Shown piece after piece: positions 8,010 through 16,540 of a stretch of DNA of 37,217 bases. The notes under the pieces are model-generated. The model had not been told where the DNA came from. It did not search any database and worked only from the letters and a program-made list of their open reading frames with translations. The DNA comes from Siculibacillus sp. (GTDB lineage: Bacteria; Pseudomonadota; Alphaproteobacteria; Rhizobiales; Ancalomicrobiaceae). A program made the position numbers and the translations under genes. Location: assembly GCA_030247555.1 (NCBI GenBank), contig JAOTSD010000038.1:1-37217 (forward strand). Direction: 5' to 3'. Position 1 is the stretch's first letter, and each line of letters starts with the position of its first letter.

Positions 8010-8243
8010 ATGTGCCTCGCGATACCCGCTCTGGTGAGCGAACTGCTCCCCGGCGACATGGCCAAGGTGAGCCTCGACGGCGTCACCAAGGAGATCTCGA
8101 TCGCCATGGTCGAGGACGTGAAGCCCGGCGACTACGTCATCATCCACGTCGGCTACGCCCTCTCCAAGATCGACGCGGAAGAGGCGGCGAAGACGTTGGC
8201 ACTCCTGGCCGAGGCCGGGGCACTCGCGGGGGCGGCCGAATGA
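8010..8243 (+). CDS. hypC: HypC, Fe(CN)2CO scaffold chaperone
   Basis: A 77-residue protein starting MCLAIPA, the signature HypC N terminus in which Cys2 becomes N-terminal and binds iron. The OB-like core contains YVIIHVGYALSKID with the conserved His near residue 50. HypC joins HypD to assemble the iron-dicyano-carbonyl unit, then escorts it to the large subunit. An agaggaga ribosome binding site lies 10-16 bases before the ATG. Spacing to hypF is 17 bases and the stop overlaps the hypD ATG (8240-8243). The hupF paralogue normally seen in rhizobial clusters is not in this window. Confidence 0.95.
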   Translation: MCLAIPALVSELLPGDMAKVSLDGVTKEISIAMVEDVKPGDYVIIHVGYALSKIDAEEAAKTLALLAEAGALAGAAE

Positions 8244-9397
8244 AGTACGTCGACGAATATCGCGACGGCAAGCTGGCGCGCGCCATCGCCGCCACCATCG
8301 CGCAGGAAGCCGATCCGGCGAAGACCTACCATTTCATGGAGTTCTGCGGCGGCCATACCCACGCGATCTCGCGCTACGGGCTCGAGGACCTACTGCCGGC
8401 GAACGTTCGCATGATCCACGGCCCCGGCTGCCCCGTCTGCGTCCTGCCGATCGGCCGCATCGACGAGGCGATCGAACTGGCCAAGAACCCGAAGGTCACG
8501 CTGCTGACCTACGCCGACCTGATGCGGGTGCCGGGATCGAAGGGCCGGAGCCTGATCAAGGCCAAGGCGGCCGGCGCCGACATCCGCATGATCTACTCGA
8601 CCCTCGACGCCCTGCGCATCGCCGAGGAGAACCCGGATCGTGAGGTGGTGTTCTTCGCCATCGGCTTCGAGACGACGACCCCGGCGACCGCGCTGGCGAT
8701 CAAGGCGGCGGCGAAGAAGGGGCTCGCCAACTTCTCGGTCTTCTGCAACCACGTGCTCACCCCCTCGGCGATCCGCGCCATTCTCGAGGCGCCGAAGACG
8801 GGCAAGTTGCCGCCGGTCAAGATCCAGGGTTTCATCGGCCCGGCCCACGTCTCGGTGGTGATCGGCTCGAAACCCTACCGGGTCTTCGTCGAGGAATTCG
8901 GTCAGCGCATCGTCGTTTCCGGCTTCGAACCGCTCGACGTCATGCAATCGATCCTGATGCTGATCCGTCAGGTCAACGAAGGCCGCGCGGCGGTCGAGAA
9001 CCAGTACATCCGCGCCGTCGTGCCCGGGGGCAACCTCGCCGCCCAGAAACTCGTCGACGAGGTCTTCGACCTTCGCGACACCTTCGAGTGGCGCGGCCTC
9101 GGCCACATGGAGCGCTCGGCGCTGAAGCTCCGCGACGAATGGGCCCGCTTCGACGCCGAGAAGCGCTTCGTCGTCCCCCGTATCCACGCCTCGGACAATC
9201 CCGCCTGCGAATGCGGCGTGATCCTGATCGGCGCCAAGCAGCCGGCCGACTGCAAGCTCTTCGGCACGGTCTGCACCCCCGAGACGCCGATGGGCTCCTG
9301 CATGGTGTCCTCGGAAGGCGCCTGCGCGGCGCACTGGACCTACGGCCGCTTCCGCGACAAGGCCAAGAGACAAGACGAGCGGAGGATCGCCTCGTGA
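8240..9397 (+). CDS. hypD: HypD, iron-sulfur scaffold for Fe(CN)2CO assembly
   Basis: A 385-residue protein of usual length. Catalytic motifs are all present: FCGGHTH (Cys near residue 37), GPGCPVCVLP (two Cys near 63 and 66), the PGFETTTP-like segment AIGFETTTP (about 137-145), and the C-terminal cysteine set (ACECG, DCKLFG, VCTPE, GSCMVSSEGACAAHW) that ligates a [4Fe-4S] cluster. HypD accepts cyanide from HypE onto the iron held with HypC and supplies electrons for the process. Overlaps hypC by 4 bases. The GTG of hypE lies inside its last codons. No abnormality. Confidence 0.96.
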   Translation: MKYVDEYRDGKLARAIAATIAQEADPAKTYHFMEFCGGHTHAISRYGLEDLLPANVRMIHGPGCPVCVLPIGRIDEAIELAKNPKVTLLTYADLMRVPGSKGRSLIKAKAAGADIRMIYSTLDALRIAEENPDREVVFFAIGFETTTPATALAIKAAAKKGLANFSVFCNHVLTPSAIRAILEAPKTGKLPPVKIQGFIGPAHVSVVIGSKPYRVFVEEFGQRIVVSGFEPLDVMQSILMLIRQVNEGRAAVENQYIRAVVPGGNLAAQKLVDEVFDLRDTFEWRGLGHMERSALKLRDEWARFDAEKRFVVPRIHASDNPACECGVILIGAKQPADCKLFGTVCTPETPMGSCMVSSEGACAAHWTYGRFRDKAKRQDERRIAS

Positions 9398-10461
9398 ACG
9401 CCCCGACCGAAACCCGCCTGCGCCACCGCAAGATGGACGTGAAGACCGGTCGCGTCGACCTCTCCCACGGCTCGGGCGGCCGCGCCATGGCGCAACTCAT
9501 CGCCGAGATCTTCCACGAGGCCTTCTCCAACGAATGGCTCGACCAGGGCAACGATCAGGCGACCTTTCCGGCGCCCGCCGGCCCCGGCGGCCGCATGGTG
9601 ATGACCACCGACGGCTACGTCGTCTCCCCGCTGTTCTTCCCCGGCGGCGACATCGGCTCGCTCGCCGTCCACGGCACCATCAACGACGTCGCCATGGGCG
9701 GCGCCCGACCGGTGGCGCTGTCGGCCTCGTTCATCATCGAGGAGGGGTTCCCGCTCGCCGACCTGCAACGCATCGCCCGCTCGATGGGCGCGGCGGCGCG
9801 CGAGGCCGGCGTGCCGATCGTCACCGGCGACACCAAGGTGGTCGAGCGGGGCAAGGCCGACGGCGTCTTCATCTCCACCGCCGGCATCGGCGTCGTCGCC
9901 GACGGTCTCGAACTCGGCGGTCATCTCGCCCGCCCCGGCGACAGGGTGATCGTCTCCGGTTCGATCGGCGACCACGGCGTCGCCATCATGTCCAGCCGGG
10001 AGAACCTCACCTTCGACACCGCCATCCTGTCGGATTCCGCCGCCCTCCACCGCCTCACCGAGGTGATGATCGCCGCCGGCGGCCCGTCGCTGCGGCTGAT
10101 GCGCGATCCGACGCGTGGCGGACTCGCGGCGACGCTGAACGAAGTGGCGAACCAGTCGAAGGTCGGCATCCGCATCGAGGAGGACCGGCTCCCGATCAAG
10201 GCGGAAGTGCTCGCGGCCTGCGAATTCCTCGGGCTCGACCCGCTCAACGTCGCCAACGAGGGCAAGCTCATCGCCGTCGTCGACGCATCGGCCGCGGAGG
10301 CGATCGTCGCCGCCATGCGGGCCCATCCGCTCGGCCGCGACGCCGCGATCATCGGCGAGGTGATCGAGGACGACCAACACTTCGTCCAGATGACCACCGC
10401 CTTCGGCGGCGGCCGCATCGTCGACTGGCTCTCCGGCGAACAACTGCCGCGCATCTGCTGA
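9394..10461 (+). CDS. hypE: HypE, carbamoyl dehydratase (cyanide-forming)
   Basis: A 355-residue member of the PurM/SelD superfamily. The ATP-binding N terminus shows DLSHGSGGRAM and later VHGTINDVAMGGARP. The C terminus is PRIC, whose terminal cysteine is carbamoylated by HypF and then dehydrated with ATP to a thiocyanate that HypD receives. The GTG at 9394 overlaps the hypD stop (GTGA) and has GGAGG 8-14 bases upstream; an ATG at 9433 is an alternative that would shorten a poorly conserved leader by 13 residues. It ends 9 bases before hoxA. Confidence 0.95.
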   Translation: MNAPTETRLRHRKMDVKTGRVDLSHGSGGRAMAQLIAEIFHEAFSNEWLDQGNDQATFPAPAGPGGRMVMTTDGYVVSPLFFPGGDIGSLAVHGTINDVAMGGARPVALSASFIIEEGFPLADLQRIARSMGAAAREAGVPIVTGDTKVVERGKADGVFISTAGIGVVADGLELGGHLARPGDRVIVSGSIGDHGVAIMSSRENLTFDTAILSDSAALHRLTEVMIAAGGPSLRLMRDPTRGGLAATLNEVANQSKVGIRIEEDRLPIKAEVLAACEFLGLDPLNVANEGKLIAVVDASAAEAIVAAMRAHPLGRDAAIIGEVIEDDQHFVQMTTAFGGGRIVDWLSGEQLPRIC

Positions 10462-10470
10462 GGCGGAACC

Positions 10471-11982
10471 ATGCCCCACGATCCGTTCCGCGAACCCCGT
10501 GCCCATCGCCAAGAAACGCCGACCCGAAGCGGCGGCGCGACCGTCCTCGTCATCGACGATGAGATCCGCAGCCTCGAGGCGATCCGCCGTGTGCTCGCCG
10601 AAGAGTTCGAGGTCATCTCGGTGCGCGGTGCCGAGGAGGCCGCCGAGGTGCTCACCGGCGAGATGGTGCAGGTCATCCTCTGCGACCAGCGCATGCCCGG
10701 CGAGAACGGCGTCGACTTCCTCAAACGCGTCCGCGACCTCTGGCCCGACCCGGTCCGGATGATCATCTCCGGCTACACCGACAGCGACGACATCATCGCC
10801 GGCGTCAACGAGGCCGGCATCTACCACTACATCACCAAGCCCTGGCACCCGGAGAAGCTCATCGCCTCGGTGCGCGAGGCCGCCGACCTCTACCGACTCC
10901 AGCGCGAGACCGGTGCCGCCCCGGTCGAGGTGAAGCCGAACCAGCAGCGCCTGACGCGTGCCGTCGCCGACAAGCGCAAGGCCGAGCGCCGCATCTGGGA
11001 GTTCGACCGCATCGTCCACGAGCCGACGAGCCCGGTCGCCGCCGTCCTGGCGCTCGGTCGCCGTGCCACCGAATACGACATATCGGTCCTGATCACCGGC
11101 GCTTCCGGCACCGGCAAGGAGCTGCTCGCCCGCGCCATCCACCACGGCTCGGCCCGTGCCGAACAGGCGTTCGTGGTGGAGAACTGCGGCGCTCTGCCGG
11201 ACGAACTCCTCGAGAGTGAACTCTTCGGCTGCAAGAAGGGCGCCTTCACCGGAGCCTATCAGGATCGCATCGGCCTCTTCGAGGTCGCCGACGGCGGTAC
11301 CATCTTCCTCGACGAGATCGGCGAGACCTCGCCCGCCTTCCAGGTCAAACTGCTGCGCGTCCTCCAGGAGGGTGAGATCCGCCCGCTCGGCGCCCAGCGC
11401 ACCCGCAAGGTCAACGTCCGAGTGGTGTCGGCGACCAATCGCGACCTCCTCGCCGACGTCGACGCCGGTCGGTTCCGCCGCGACCTCTACTATCGGTTGG
11501 CCGCCTTTCCCATCCACCTGCCCTCGCTCGCCGAACGGCCGATGGACATCCCGCCGATCGCCGCCCGCATCCTCGACGAGGTCAACCACTCCTTCCGCCG
11601 CGAGATCACCGGCTTCGCCCCGGCGACCATCGCCGCCCTCACCGCCTACGAATGGCCGGGCAACGTGCGCGAGCTCTACAACGAGATCCAGCGCATGGTG
11701 ACCCTCGCCGACGGGGACGGTCCGCTCGACGCTCATCTCCTGTCGCCCCGCATCGCCACCCCGGTGACGTCGACACCGAGACCGGCGTTCGTCGGTGAAC
11801 GCCTTCAGCTCAAGGACCGGGTCGAAGCGCTCGAACGCGAGGTGATCGCCGAGACGCTCGACCGGCTCGGCGGCAACATCTCGCGCGTCGCGGCCGAACT
11901 CGGCCTGTCACGCGTCGGCCTGCGTGCCAAGATCCAGCGCTACGACCTGAAGCGGGGCCTCGAGGATGACGATCGCGACTGA
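10471..11982 (+). CDS. hoxA: HoxA/HupR, NtrC-family activator of hydrogenase genes
   Basis: A 503-residue response regulator. Receiver domain (about 23-140) has the acidic pair Asp29/Asp30, phosphoacceptor Asp72 (CDQRMPG) and the conserved Lys in ITKPW. The AAA+ domain (about 175-410) has Walker A GASGTGKE, the sigma-54 contact loop GAFTGA and Walker [11 protein letters not shown] Fis-type helix-turn-helix closes the protein ([19 protein letters not shown]). It should open sigma-54 promoters such as that at 935. In Bradyrhizobium and Cupriavidus HoxA is active unphosphorylated, and the kinase switches it off when no hydrogen is sensed. hypX, often between hypE and hoxA, is missing. aggcgga precedes the start. 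Confidence 0.92.
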   Translation: MPHDPFREPRAHRQETPTRSGGATVLVIDDEIRSLEAIRRVLAEEFEVISVRGAEEAAEVLTGEMVQVILCDQRMPGENGVDFLKRVRDLWPDPVRMIISGYTDSDDIIAGVNEAGIYHYITKPWHPEKLIASVREAADLYRLQRETGAAPVEVKPNQQRLTRAVADKRKAERRIWEFDRIVHEPTSPVAAVLALGRRATEYDISVLITGASGTGKELLARAIHHGSARAEQAFVVENCGALPDELLESELFGCKKGAFTGAYQDRIGLFEVADGGTIFLDEIGETSPAFQVKLLRVLQEGEIRPLGAQRTRKVNVRVVSATNRDLLADVDAGRFRRDLYYRLAAFPIHLPSLAERPMDIPPIAARILDEVNHSFRREITGFAPATIAALTAYEWPGNVRELYNEIQRMVTLADGDGPLDAHLLSPRIATPVTSTPRPAFVGERLQLKDRVEALEREVIAETLDRLGGNISRVAAELGLSRVGLRAKIQRYDLKRGLEDDDRD

Positions 11983-13342
11983 CCAGCGCCGTCCCGACAA
12001 CCTCCTCGACCACGTCATGCGCGGCGAGGAGCCGACGCTCGACGGCGAGGGAGAGGCGATGTGGATCGACGTCATCGCCAAGATGGACGCGGTCTACTCC
12101 GATCTCATCCGGTACGAATCCGACCTCGAGGCCAAGAACGCCGAGCTCGAGGCGGCGGAGGGCTTCATCTCCTCGGTGATCGCCTCGGTCTCCGACATCC
12201 TCGTGGTCGTCGACGAGCGTGGCGTCGTGGTGCAGGTCAACCCGGCCTTCGTCCGCCTCGCCGCGCGCCCGACCGGTGAGGTCCTAGGCCGGACGCTGGC
12301 CGAACTGGTGGTCGAGAGCGACGCCTCGCGCGCCCGGGCCGCACTGGTCTCCGGCGTCGAGGGCGAAGTGCGCGAACTCGAGCTGTCCTTCCGCGCGCCC
12401 GGCGGCCCCTCCGACCTGATGGCGGTCAACTGCTCCGCCCGCTTCGACCACAACGGCCAGCGCGTCGGCACGGTGCTGACCGGTCGACCGATCGGCGAGC
12501 TGCGTCGCGCCTACGAAGCGCTGCACAAGGCCCACCTCGAACTGCAGCAGGCGCAACGCAAACTGGTGGAACAGGAGAAGATGGCCAGCCTCGGCCGACT
12601 GGTCGCCGGCGTCGCCCACGAACTCAACAATCCGATCAGCTTCGTCTACGGCAACATCCACACGCTCGAGCGCTACCGCCGCAAACTCGACGACTACGTC
12701 CACGATCTCGAGGCCGTCGCCGACGAGCGGGCCGTCGTCCGTCTCAAGCGCGAGACCAAGGTCGACGCCGTCCTCGCCGATCTCGCACCGCTCATCGAGG
12801 GCACCCTCGAGGGCGCCATGCGCATCTCCGAGATCGTCAAGAACCTGCGCCGGCTGTCGTTCTCCCGCTCCAACCAGCGTCAGGTGGTCGATCTCAACCG
12901 CCTGACCGGCACGGCGGCGCACTGGGCGGCGCGCGCCAAGAACGTCCGCGCCCGCCTCGACACCGATTTCGAACCCGGCCTGACGGTGGAGGGCCAGGAG
13001 GGCCAGATCCATCAGGTGCTGATCAATCTGATCGACAACGCCCTCGACGCGGTGCGCGGTCGCGCCGATCCGCACGTCACCGTCACCACCCGCTCCCACG
13101 ACGGCGAGGTGACGATCGAAGTCACCGACAACGGCGAGGGCATCCGCGACGAGGTCGCCGACAAGATCTTCGAGCCCTTCTTCACCACCAAGGTGGTGGG
13201 CGAGGGCACCGGCCTCGGGCTGTGGATCTCCTATGCCATCGCCCGCGACCACGGCGGCACGCTGACCGCCGCCAACCGCCCCGAAGGCGGCGCCGTCTTC
13301 CGCCTCACCCTGCCCCGCCATGCTCCGGCCGGCGCCGGATGA
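11966..13342 (+). CDS. hoxJ: HoxJ/HupT-type PAS sensor histidine kinase
   Basis: A 458-residue soluble kinase with no membrane segment. A PAS domain spans about 65-175 ([22 protein letters not shown]). A coiled linker follows, then the dimerisation and phosphoacceptor helix [11 protein letters not shown] (His near residue 219) typical of HupT/HoxJ, and the ATPase domain with [16 protein letters not shown] and GTGLGLW. It starts 17 bases inside hoxA, so the two are co-translated partners. HupT/HoxJ kinases receive a signal from a regulatory hydrogenase (HupUV/HoxBC), which is not encoded here. The alternative upstream starts lie in hoxA coding sequence and were not preferred. Confidence 0.9.
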   Translation: MTIATDQRRPDNLLDHVMRGEEPTLDGEGEAMWIDVIAKMDAVYSDLIRYESDLEAKNAELEAAEGFISSVIASVSDILVVVDERGVVVQVNPAFVRLAARPTGEVLGRTLAELVVESDASRARAALVSGVEGEVRELELSFRAPGGPSDLMAVNCSARFDHNGQRVGTVLTGRPIGELRRAYEALHKAHLELQQAQRKLVEQEKMASLGRLVAGVAHELNNPISFVYGNIHTLERYRRKLDDYVHDLEAVADERAVVRLKRETKVDAVLADLAPLIEGTLEGAMRISEIVKNLRRLSFSRSNQRQVVDLNRLTGTAAHWAARAKNVRARLDTDFEPGLTVEGQEGQIHQVLINLIDNALDAVRGRADPHVTVTTRSHDGEVTIEVTDNGEGIRDEVADKIFEPFFTTKVVGEGTGLGLWISYAIARDHGGTLTAANRPEGGAVFRLTLPRHAPAGAG

Positions 13343-13516
13343 TCGGGGCCGCCGAGGCGCGTCGGCGTGAAGCCCGACGACGACCGCGGACCGATGTGAA
13401 CGGAACGACCGTCACGGGCCGCGCCCACCCGGCGCTTGACGCGATCATCCAATTTTACGACTGTATCACAAGCGAACCCACCGAAGGGGGCGGGCGTGAT
13501 CGACGATGGAGGCGGC
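13343..13516. other. Intergenic region after hoxJ, with an AT-rich patch
   Basis: This 174-base spacer separates the hydrogenase operon from the Rieske gene. Bases 13436-13470 are markedly AT-richer than the surroundings and contain TTGACG (13436-13441), which could be a -35 element. No -10 hexamer at 16-18 bases was found, so I do not call a promoter. No hairpin with a T-tract marks the end of the hydrogenase operon. A GTG at 13496 is an alternative start for the next gene. Confidence 0.4.
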
Positions 13517-14698
13517 ATGGTGGGCGACCGGGAGATCGCGGACGACGAGGCGTCGATCACGCGGGCCGTCAGCCTGCCGGCGTGGATCTACCGCGATCCG
13601 GAGTACTTCGCCGTCGAATGCGACGAGGTGCTGAGGCCGTCCTGGCAGGTGGTCTGCCATCTCGCCGACGTTCCGAACCCCGGCGACTTCCAGACCTTCG
13701 ACTTCATCGGCGAGCACATCGTGGTGGTGCGCGGCGAAGATCTCGCCGTGCGCGCCTTCCACAACGTCTGCCGTCACCGCGCCGCCCGCATCCTCGACGG
13801 CACCCACGGCAACTGCGGGCGCACGATGATGTGCCCCTACCACGCATGGAGCTACGACCTCGAGGGGCGGCTCGTCGGCCTGCCCTTCCGCCGCAGCTTC
13901 GACGTCGATCCCGCCGACCTCGGGCTGAAGCCGGTGGAGATGGAGATCTGGCACGGCTTCGTCTTCGTCCGGCTGGAGCCCGGCGGCCCCTCGGTCGCCG
14001 AGATGATGGCCCCCTACGACCACGAGATCGTACCCTACCGTTTCGAGGATCTCATCCCTCACGGCCGGGTGACGCTCCGGCCGCGGGCCGTCAACTGGAA
14101 GAACGTCGCCGACAATTATTCGGACTCGCTGCACATTCCGGTCGCCCACCCCGGTCTCACCCGGCTCTTCGGCAAGGGCTACCGCATCGAGGCGACCGAA
14201 TGGGCCGACAAGATGTGGGGACAGCTCCGCGACGAGCCGTCCGAGAACCTCTCCGAACGGCTCTATCAGCGCTTGCTGCCCGACGTCCCGCACCTGCCGC
14301 CCGAGCGCAAGCGGCTGTGGACCTATTTCCGGCTGTGGCCGAACGTCGCCTTCGACATCTACCCCGATCAGGTCGACTTCATGCAGTTCGTCCCCGTCTC
14401 GGCGACCGAGACGATGATCCGCGAGATCGCCTACGTCCTGCCCGACGAGCGCCGCGAGATGAAGGCCGCCCGCCGCCTCAACTGGCGCATCAACCGCCGG
14501 GTCAACGCCGAGGACACCGACCTCATCAACCGGGTACAGGCGGGCATGGGTTCGCGATCCTACGAGGTCGGCCCGCTCGGCGCCGAGGAAGTGTGTCTGA
14601 GGCACTTCGCCGCCAAGATGCGCCGGCTGGTGCCCGAGGCGCGGCTCGACCGCGCCCCGCCACGCGGCTGGAGCCTGAGGCGGGCGGGAAATCGATGA
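13517..14698 (+). CDS. Rieske non-heme iron oxygenase, alpha subunit type
   Basis: A 393-residue oxygenase component. The Rieske [2Fe-2S] motif is CRH...CPYH (about residues 83-106). The mononuclear iron site shows DSLHIPVAH (about 202-210), matching D-x2-H-x4-H. The C-terminal SRPBCC catalytic domain ends with the DTDLINRVQAGMGS helix that many choline/carnitine/stachydrine-type oxygenases carry. It would hydroxylate or demethylate a small substrate using electrons from a reductase that is not seen nearby. ATG 13517 follows GGAGG by 4 bases; GTG 13496 with gaaggggg is equally possible and adds 7 residues. Substrate cannot be predicted with confidence; an N-methylated amine is one possibility from the ABC transporter nearby. 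Confidence 0.82.
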   Translation: MVGDREIADDEASITRAVSLPAWIYRDPEYFAVECDEVLRPSWQVVCHLADVPNPGDFQTFDFIGEHIVVVRGEDLAVRAFHNVCRHRAARILDGTHGNCGRTMMCPYHAWSYDLEGRLVGLPFRRSFDVDPADLGLKPVEMEIWHGFVFVRLEPGGPSVAEMMAPYDHEIVPYRFEDLIPHGRVTLRPRAVNWKNVADNYSDSLHIPVAHPGLTRLFGKGYRIEATEWADKMWGQLRDEPSENLSERLYQRLLPDVPHLPPERKRLWTYFRLWPNVAFDIYPDQVDFMQFVPVSATETMIREIAYVLPDERREMKAARRLNWRINRRVNAEDTDLINRVQAGMGSRSYEVGPLGAEEVCLRHFAAKMRRLVPEARLDRAPPRGWSLRRAGNR

Positions 14699-14787
14699 GC
14701 GGCGCCTCGGCCGCGCGGGATGACGAAGAGCCGGCCTTCGGAGAGGCGGCGAGACGACGAGATCGGGTGAACCCATGCGTGACGTGA
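14695..14787 (+). CDS. Possible 30-residue linker ORF between Rieske and flavoprotein genes
   Basis: An ATG at 14695 overlaps the Rieske stop (ATGA) and opens a 30-codon frame (MSGASAARDDEEPAFG...) that ends 10 codons worth of bases into, and out of frame with, the next gene (TGA 14785-14787 versus ATG 14775). A gaggcggg stretch lies upstream. Such an arrangement would couple translation across the gap, because the flavoprotein ATG has only a weak ribosome binding site. The peptide is charged and has no recognisable motif. It may simply be chance. Confidence 0.2.
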   Translation: MSGASAARDDEEPAFGEAARRRDRVNPCVT

Positions 14788-16388
14788 TCGTGATCGGCGG
14801 CGGCCACAACGGACTGGTGACGGCGGCCTATCTGGCGAAGAGCGGACTGAAGGTGACGGTGCTGGAGGCCCGCGGAGTGGTCGGCGGTTGCGCCGTCACC
14901 GAGGAGTTCCACCCCGGCTTCCGCAATTCGGTCGCCGCCTACACCGTCTCGTTGCTCAACCCCAGGGTCATCGCCGATCTCGATCTGGCGAAGCACGGCC
15001 TCACCGTCGTCGAGCGCGAGCTGTCCAACTTCCTGCCGCTGCCCGACGGCCGCCATCTGAAGGTCGGCCCCGGACGGACGAAAGCGGAGGTGGCGAAGTT
15101 CTCCACCCGCGACGCCGAACGGCTCGACGCCTACGGCGATCGCCTCGACCGCATGGCCGACGTCATCCGCGACGTCGTGCTGGAAACGCCGCCCAACGTC
15201 GTCTCCGGACGGGGCCTCCTCGCCATGCTCGGCGAGCTGCTGGCGGCCGGCAAGGTCGCCAACCGCTTCCGCCGGCTCGACCTCGAGGGCCAGCGCGACC
15301 TGCTCGAGATCTTCACCCGCTCCGCCGGTGACTATCTCGACCAGTGGTTCGAGAGCGACCCGATCAAGGCGATCTACGGCTTCGACGGCATCGTCGGCAA
15401 CTTCGCCTCGCCCTATGCCGCCGGATCGGCCTACGTGCTGCTCCATCACTGTTTCGGCGAGGTCAACGGCCGCCGCGGCGTCTGGGGCCACGCCATCGGC
15501 GGCATGGGCGCGATCACGCGGGCGATGGCGAGTTCGGCCACCTCGCGCGGCGCCGAGATCCGCGTCGGCACGGGCGTTCGCGAGATCATCGTCGAGCGCG
15601 GCCGCGCCGTCGGCGTGGTGACCGTGGCCGGCGAGACCATCCGCGCCCGCGCCGTCGTCTCCAACCTGCATCCCAAACTCACCTTCGAGCGGTTGATGGA
15701 CCCGGGCGTGCTGCCCGCCGACTTCCGCTCGCGCATCGCCTCCTGGCGCTCCGGCTCCGGCACCTTCCGCATGAACGTGGCGCTCTCCGAACTGCCGTCC
15801 TTCACCGCGCTCCCCGGCCGCGAGCGAGCCGAGCACCACACCGCCGGCATCGTGATCGCCCCGTCGCTGAGCTACATGGAGGACGCTTGGATCGACGCGC
15901 GCCGTACCGGCTGGTCGAAGGAGCCGATCGTCGAGATGCTGATCCCCTCCACCCTCGATCCGAGCCTCGCTCCGCCCGGGCGGCACGTCGCCTCGCTGTT
16001 CTGCCAGCACGCGGCGCCGGAACTGCCCGACGGCCGATCCTGGGACGCGGTGCGCGAGGAAGTCGCCGACCTGATGATCGCCACCGTCGACGCCCACGCC
16101 CCCGGCTTCGCCGCGTCGGTGATCGCCCGCCAGATCCATTCGCCGCTCGACCTCGAGCGCAAGTTCGGCCTCGTCGGCGGCGACATCTTCCACGGCGCGT
16201 TGGGGCTCGATCAGATGTTCTCGGCCCGTCCGGTGATGGGCCACGCCGACTATCGCGCGCCCCTCGCCGGGCTCTACATGTGCGGCTCCGGCACTCACCC
16301 CGGCGGCGGCGTCACCGGCGCCCCGGGGCACAACGCGGCACGTGAAATCTTACGCGACTTCCGGCGCGGACGGGCGGCGAAAGGTTGA
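14775..16388 (+). CDS. Phytoene-dehydrogenase-like FAD oxidoreductase (COG1233)
   Basis: A 537-residue flavoprotein. The N terminus is a dinucleotide fold (VIVIGGGHNGLVTAAYLAKS, then VLEAR and GVVGG) typical of the phytoene desaturase / amine oxidase group. The C terminus has the conserved GLYMCGSGTHPGGGVTGAPG loop that completes FAD binding. Similar proteins (including the PYROXD2 group) are common in Alphaproteobacteria without a defined substrate, so carotenoid synthesis should not be assumed; no crt genes accompany it. It follows the Rieske gene by 76 bases and is probably co-transcribed. A terminator-like hairpin lies just past its stop. Confidence 0.82.
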   Translation: MRDVIVIGGGHNGLVTAAYLAKSGLKVTVLEARGVVGGCAVTEEFHPGFRNSVAAYTVSLLNPRVIADLDLAKHGLTVVERELSNFLPLPDGRHLKVGPGRTKAEVAKFSTRDAERLDAYGDRLDRMADVIRDVVLETPPNVVSGRGLLAMLGELLAAGKVANRFRRLDLEGQRDLLEIFTRSAGDYLDQWFESDPIKAIYGFDGIVGNFASPYAAGSAYVLLHHCFGEVNGRRGVWGHAIGGMGAITRAMASSATSRGAEIRVGTGVREIIVERGRAVGVVTVAGETIRARAVVSNLHPKLTFERLMDPGVLPADFRSRIASWRSGSGTFRMNVALSELPSFTALPGRERAEHHTAGIVIAPSLSYMEDAWIDARRTGWSKEPIVEMLIPSTLDPSLAPPGRHVASLFCQHAAPELPDGRSWDAVREEVADLMIATVDAHAPGFAASVIARQIHSPLDLERKFGLVGGDIFHGALGLDQMFSARPVMGHADYRAPLAGLYMCGSGTHPGGGVTGAPGHNAAREILRDFRRGRAAKG

Positions 16389-16393
16389 GCGGA

Positions 16394-16430
16394 GCGGAAG
16401 AGGCGGAAGAAGACCGCCCGTCTCTTCCGC
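16394..16430 (+). terminator. Terminator-like hairpin after the flavoprotein gene
   Basis: GCGGAAGAG (16394-16402) pairs perfectly with CTCTTCCGC (16422-16430), and an inner GCGG/CCGC adds to the stem. A run of five T follows at 16442-16446, some 11 bases after the stem, farther than in a standard intrinsic terminator. It sits 6 bases past the stop of the flavoprotein gene, so a terminator role is likely but not certain. Confidence 0.5.
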
Positions 16431-16489
16431 ACCGAGAAAGATTTTTCCCGGTTCCCATCTCCGAATTCGGCGTTAACATGCCCCCCACG

Positions 16490-16510
16490 GTCCCGGCGTC
16501 CGCCGGGGAC
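16490..16510 (+). promoter_or_regulatory. Leader hairpin upstream of the ABC binding-protein gene
   Basis: GTCCCGGCG (16490-16498) and CGCCGGGGAC (16501-16510) pair with one bulged base around a two-base loop. The hairpin ends 30 bases before the ATG of the binding-protein gene and would be in its 5' leader. It could protect the mRNA end or be part of a control element. No riboswitch class was recognised. Confidence 0.35.
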
Positions 16511-16540
16511 GAAGCCTTTCGCCACACGGGGCATTCTCTC

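Noticed and set aside
9340-11736. 798-codon minus-strand frame across hypE and hoxA
   Set aside because: No known domain, Asp/Glu/Gly/Val-biased translation typical of a GC-rich antisense shadow, and both plus-strand genes are fully recognisable.
13436-13470. TTGACG in an AT-rich patch read as a sigma-70 promoter or an FNR/CRP site
   Set aside because: No -10 hexamer at 16-18 bases, and the second half of an FNR-type dyad is not at the required spacing.
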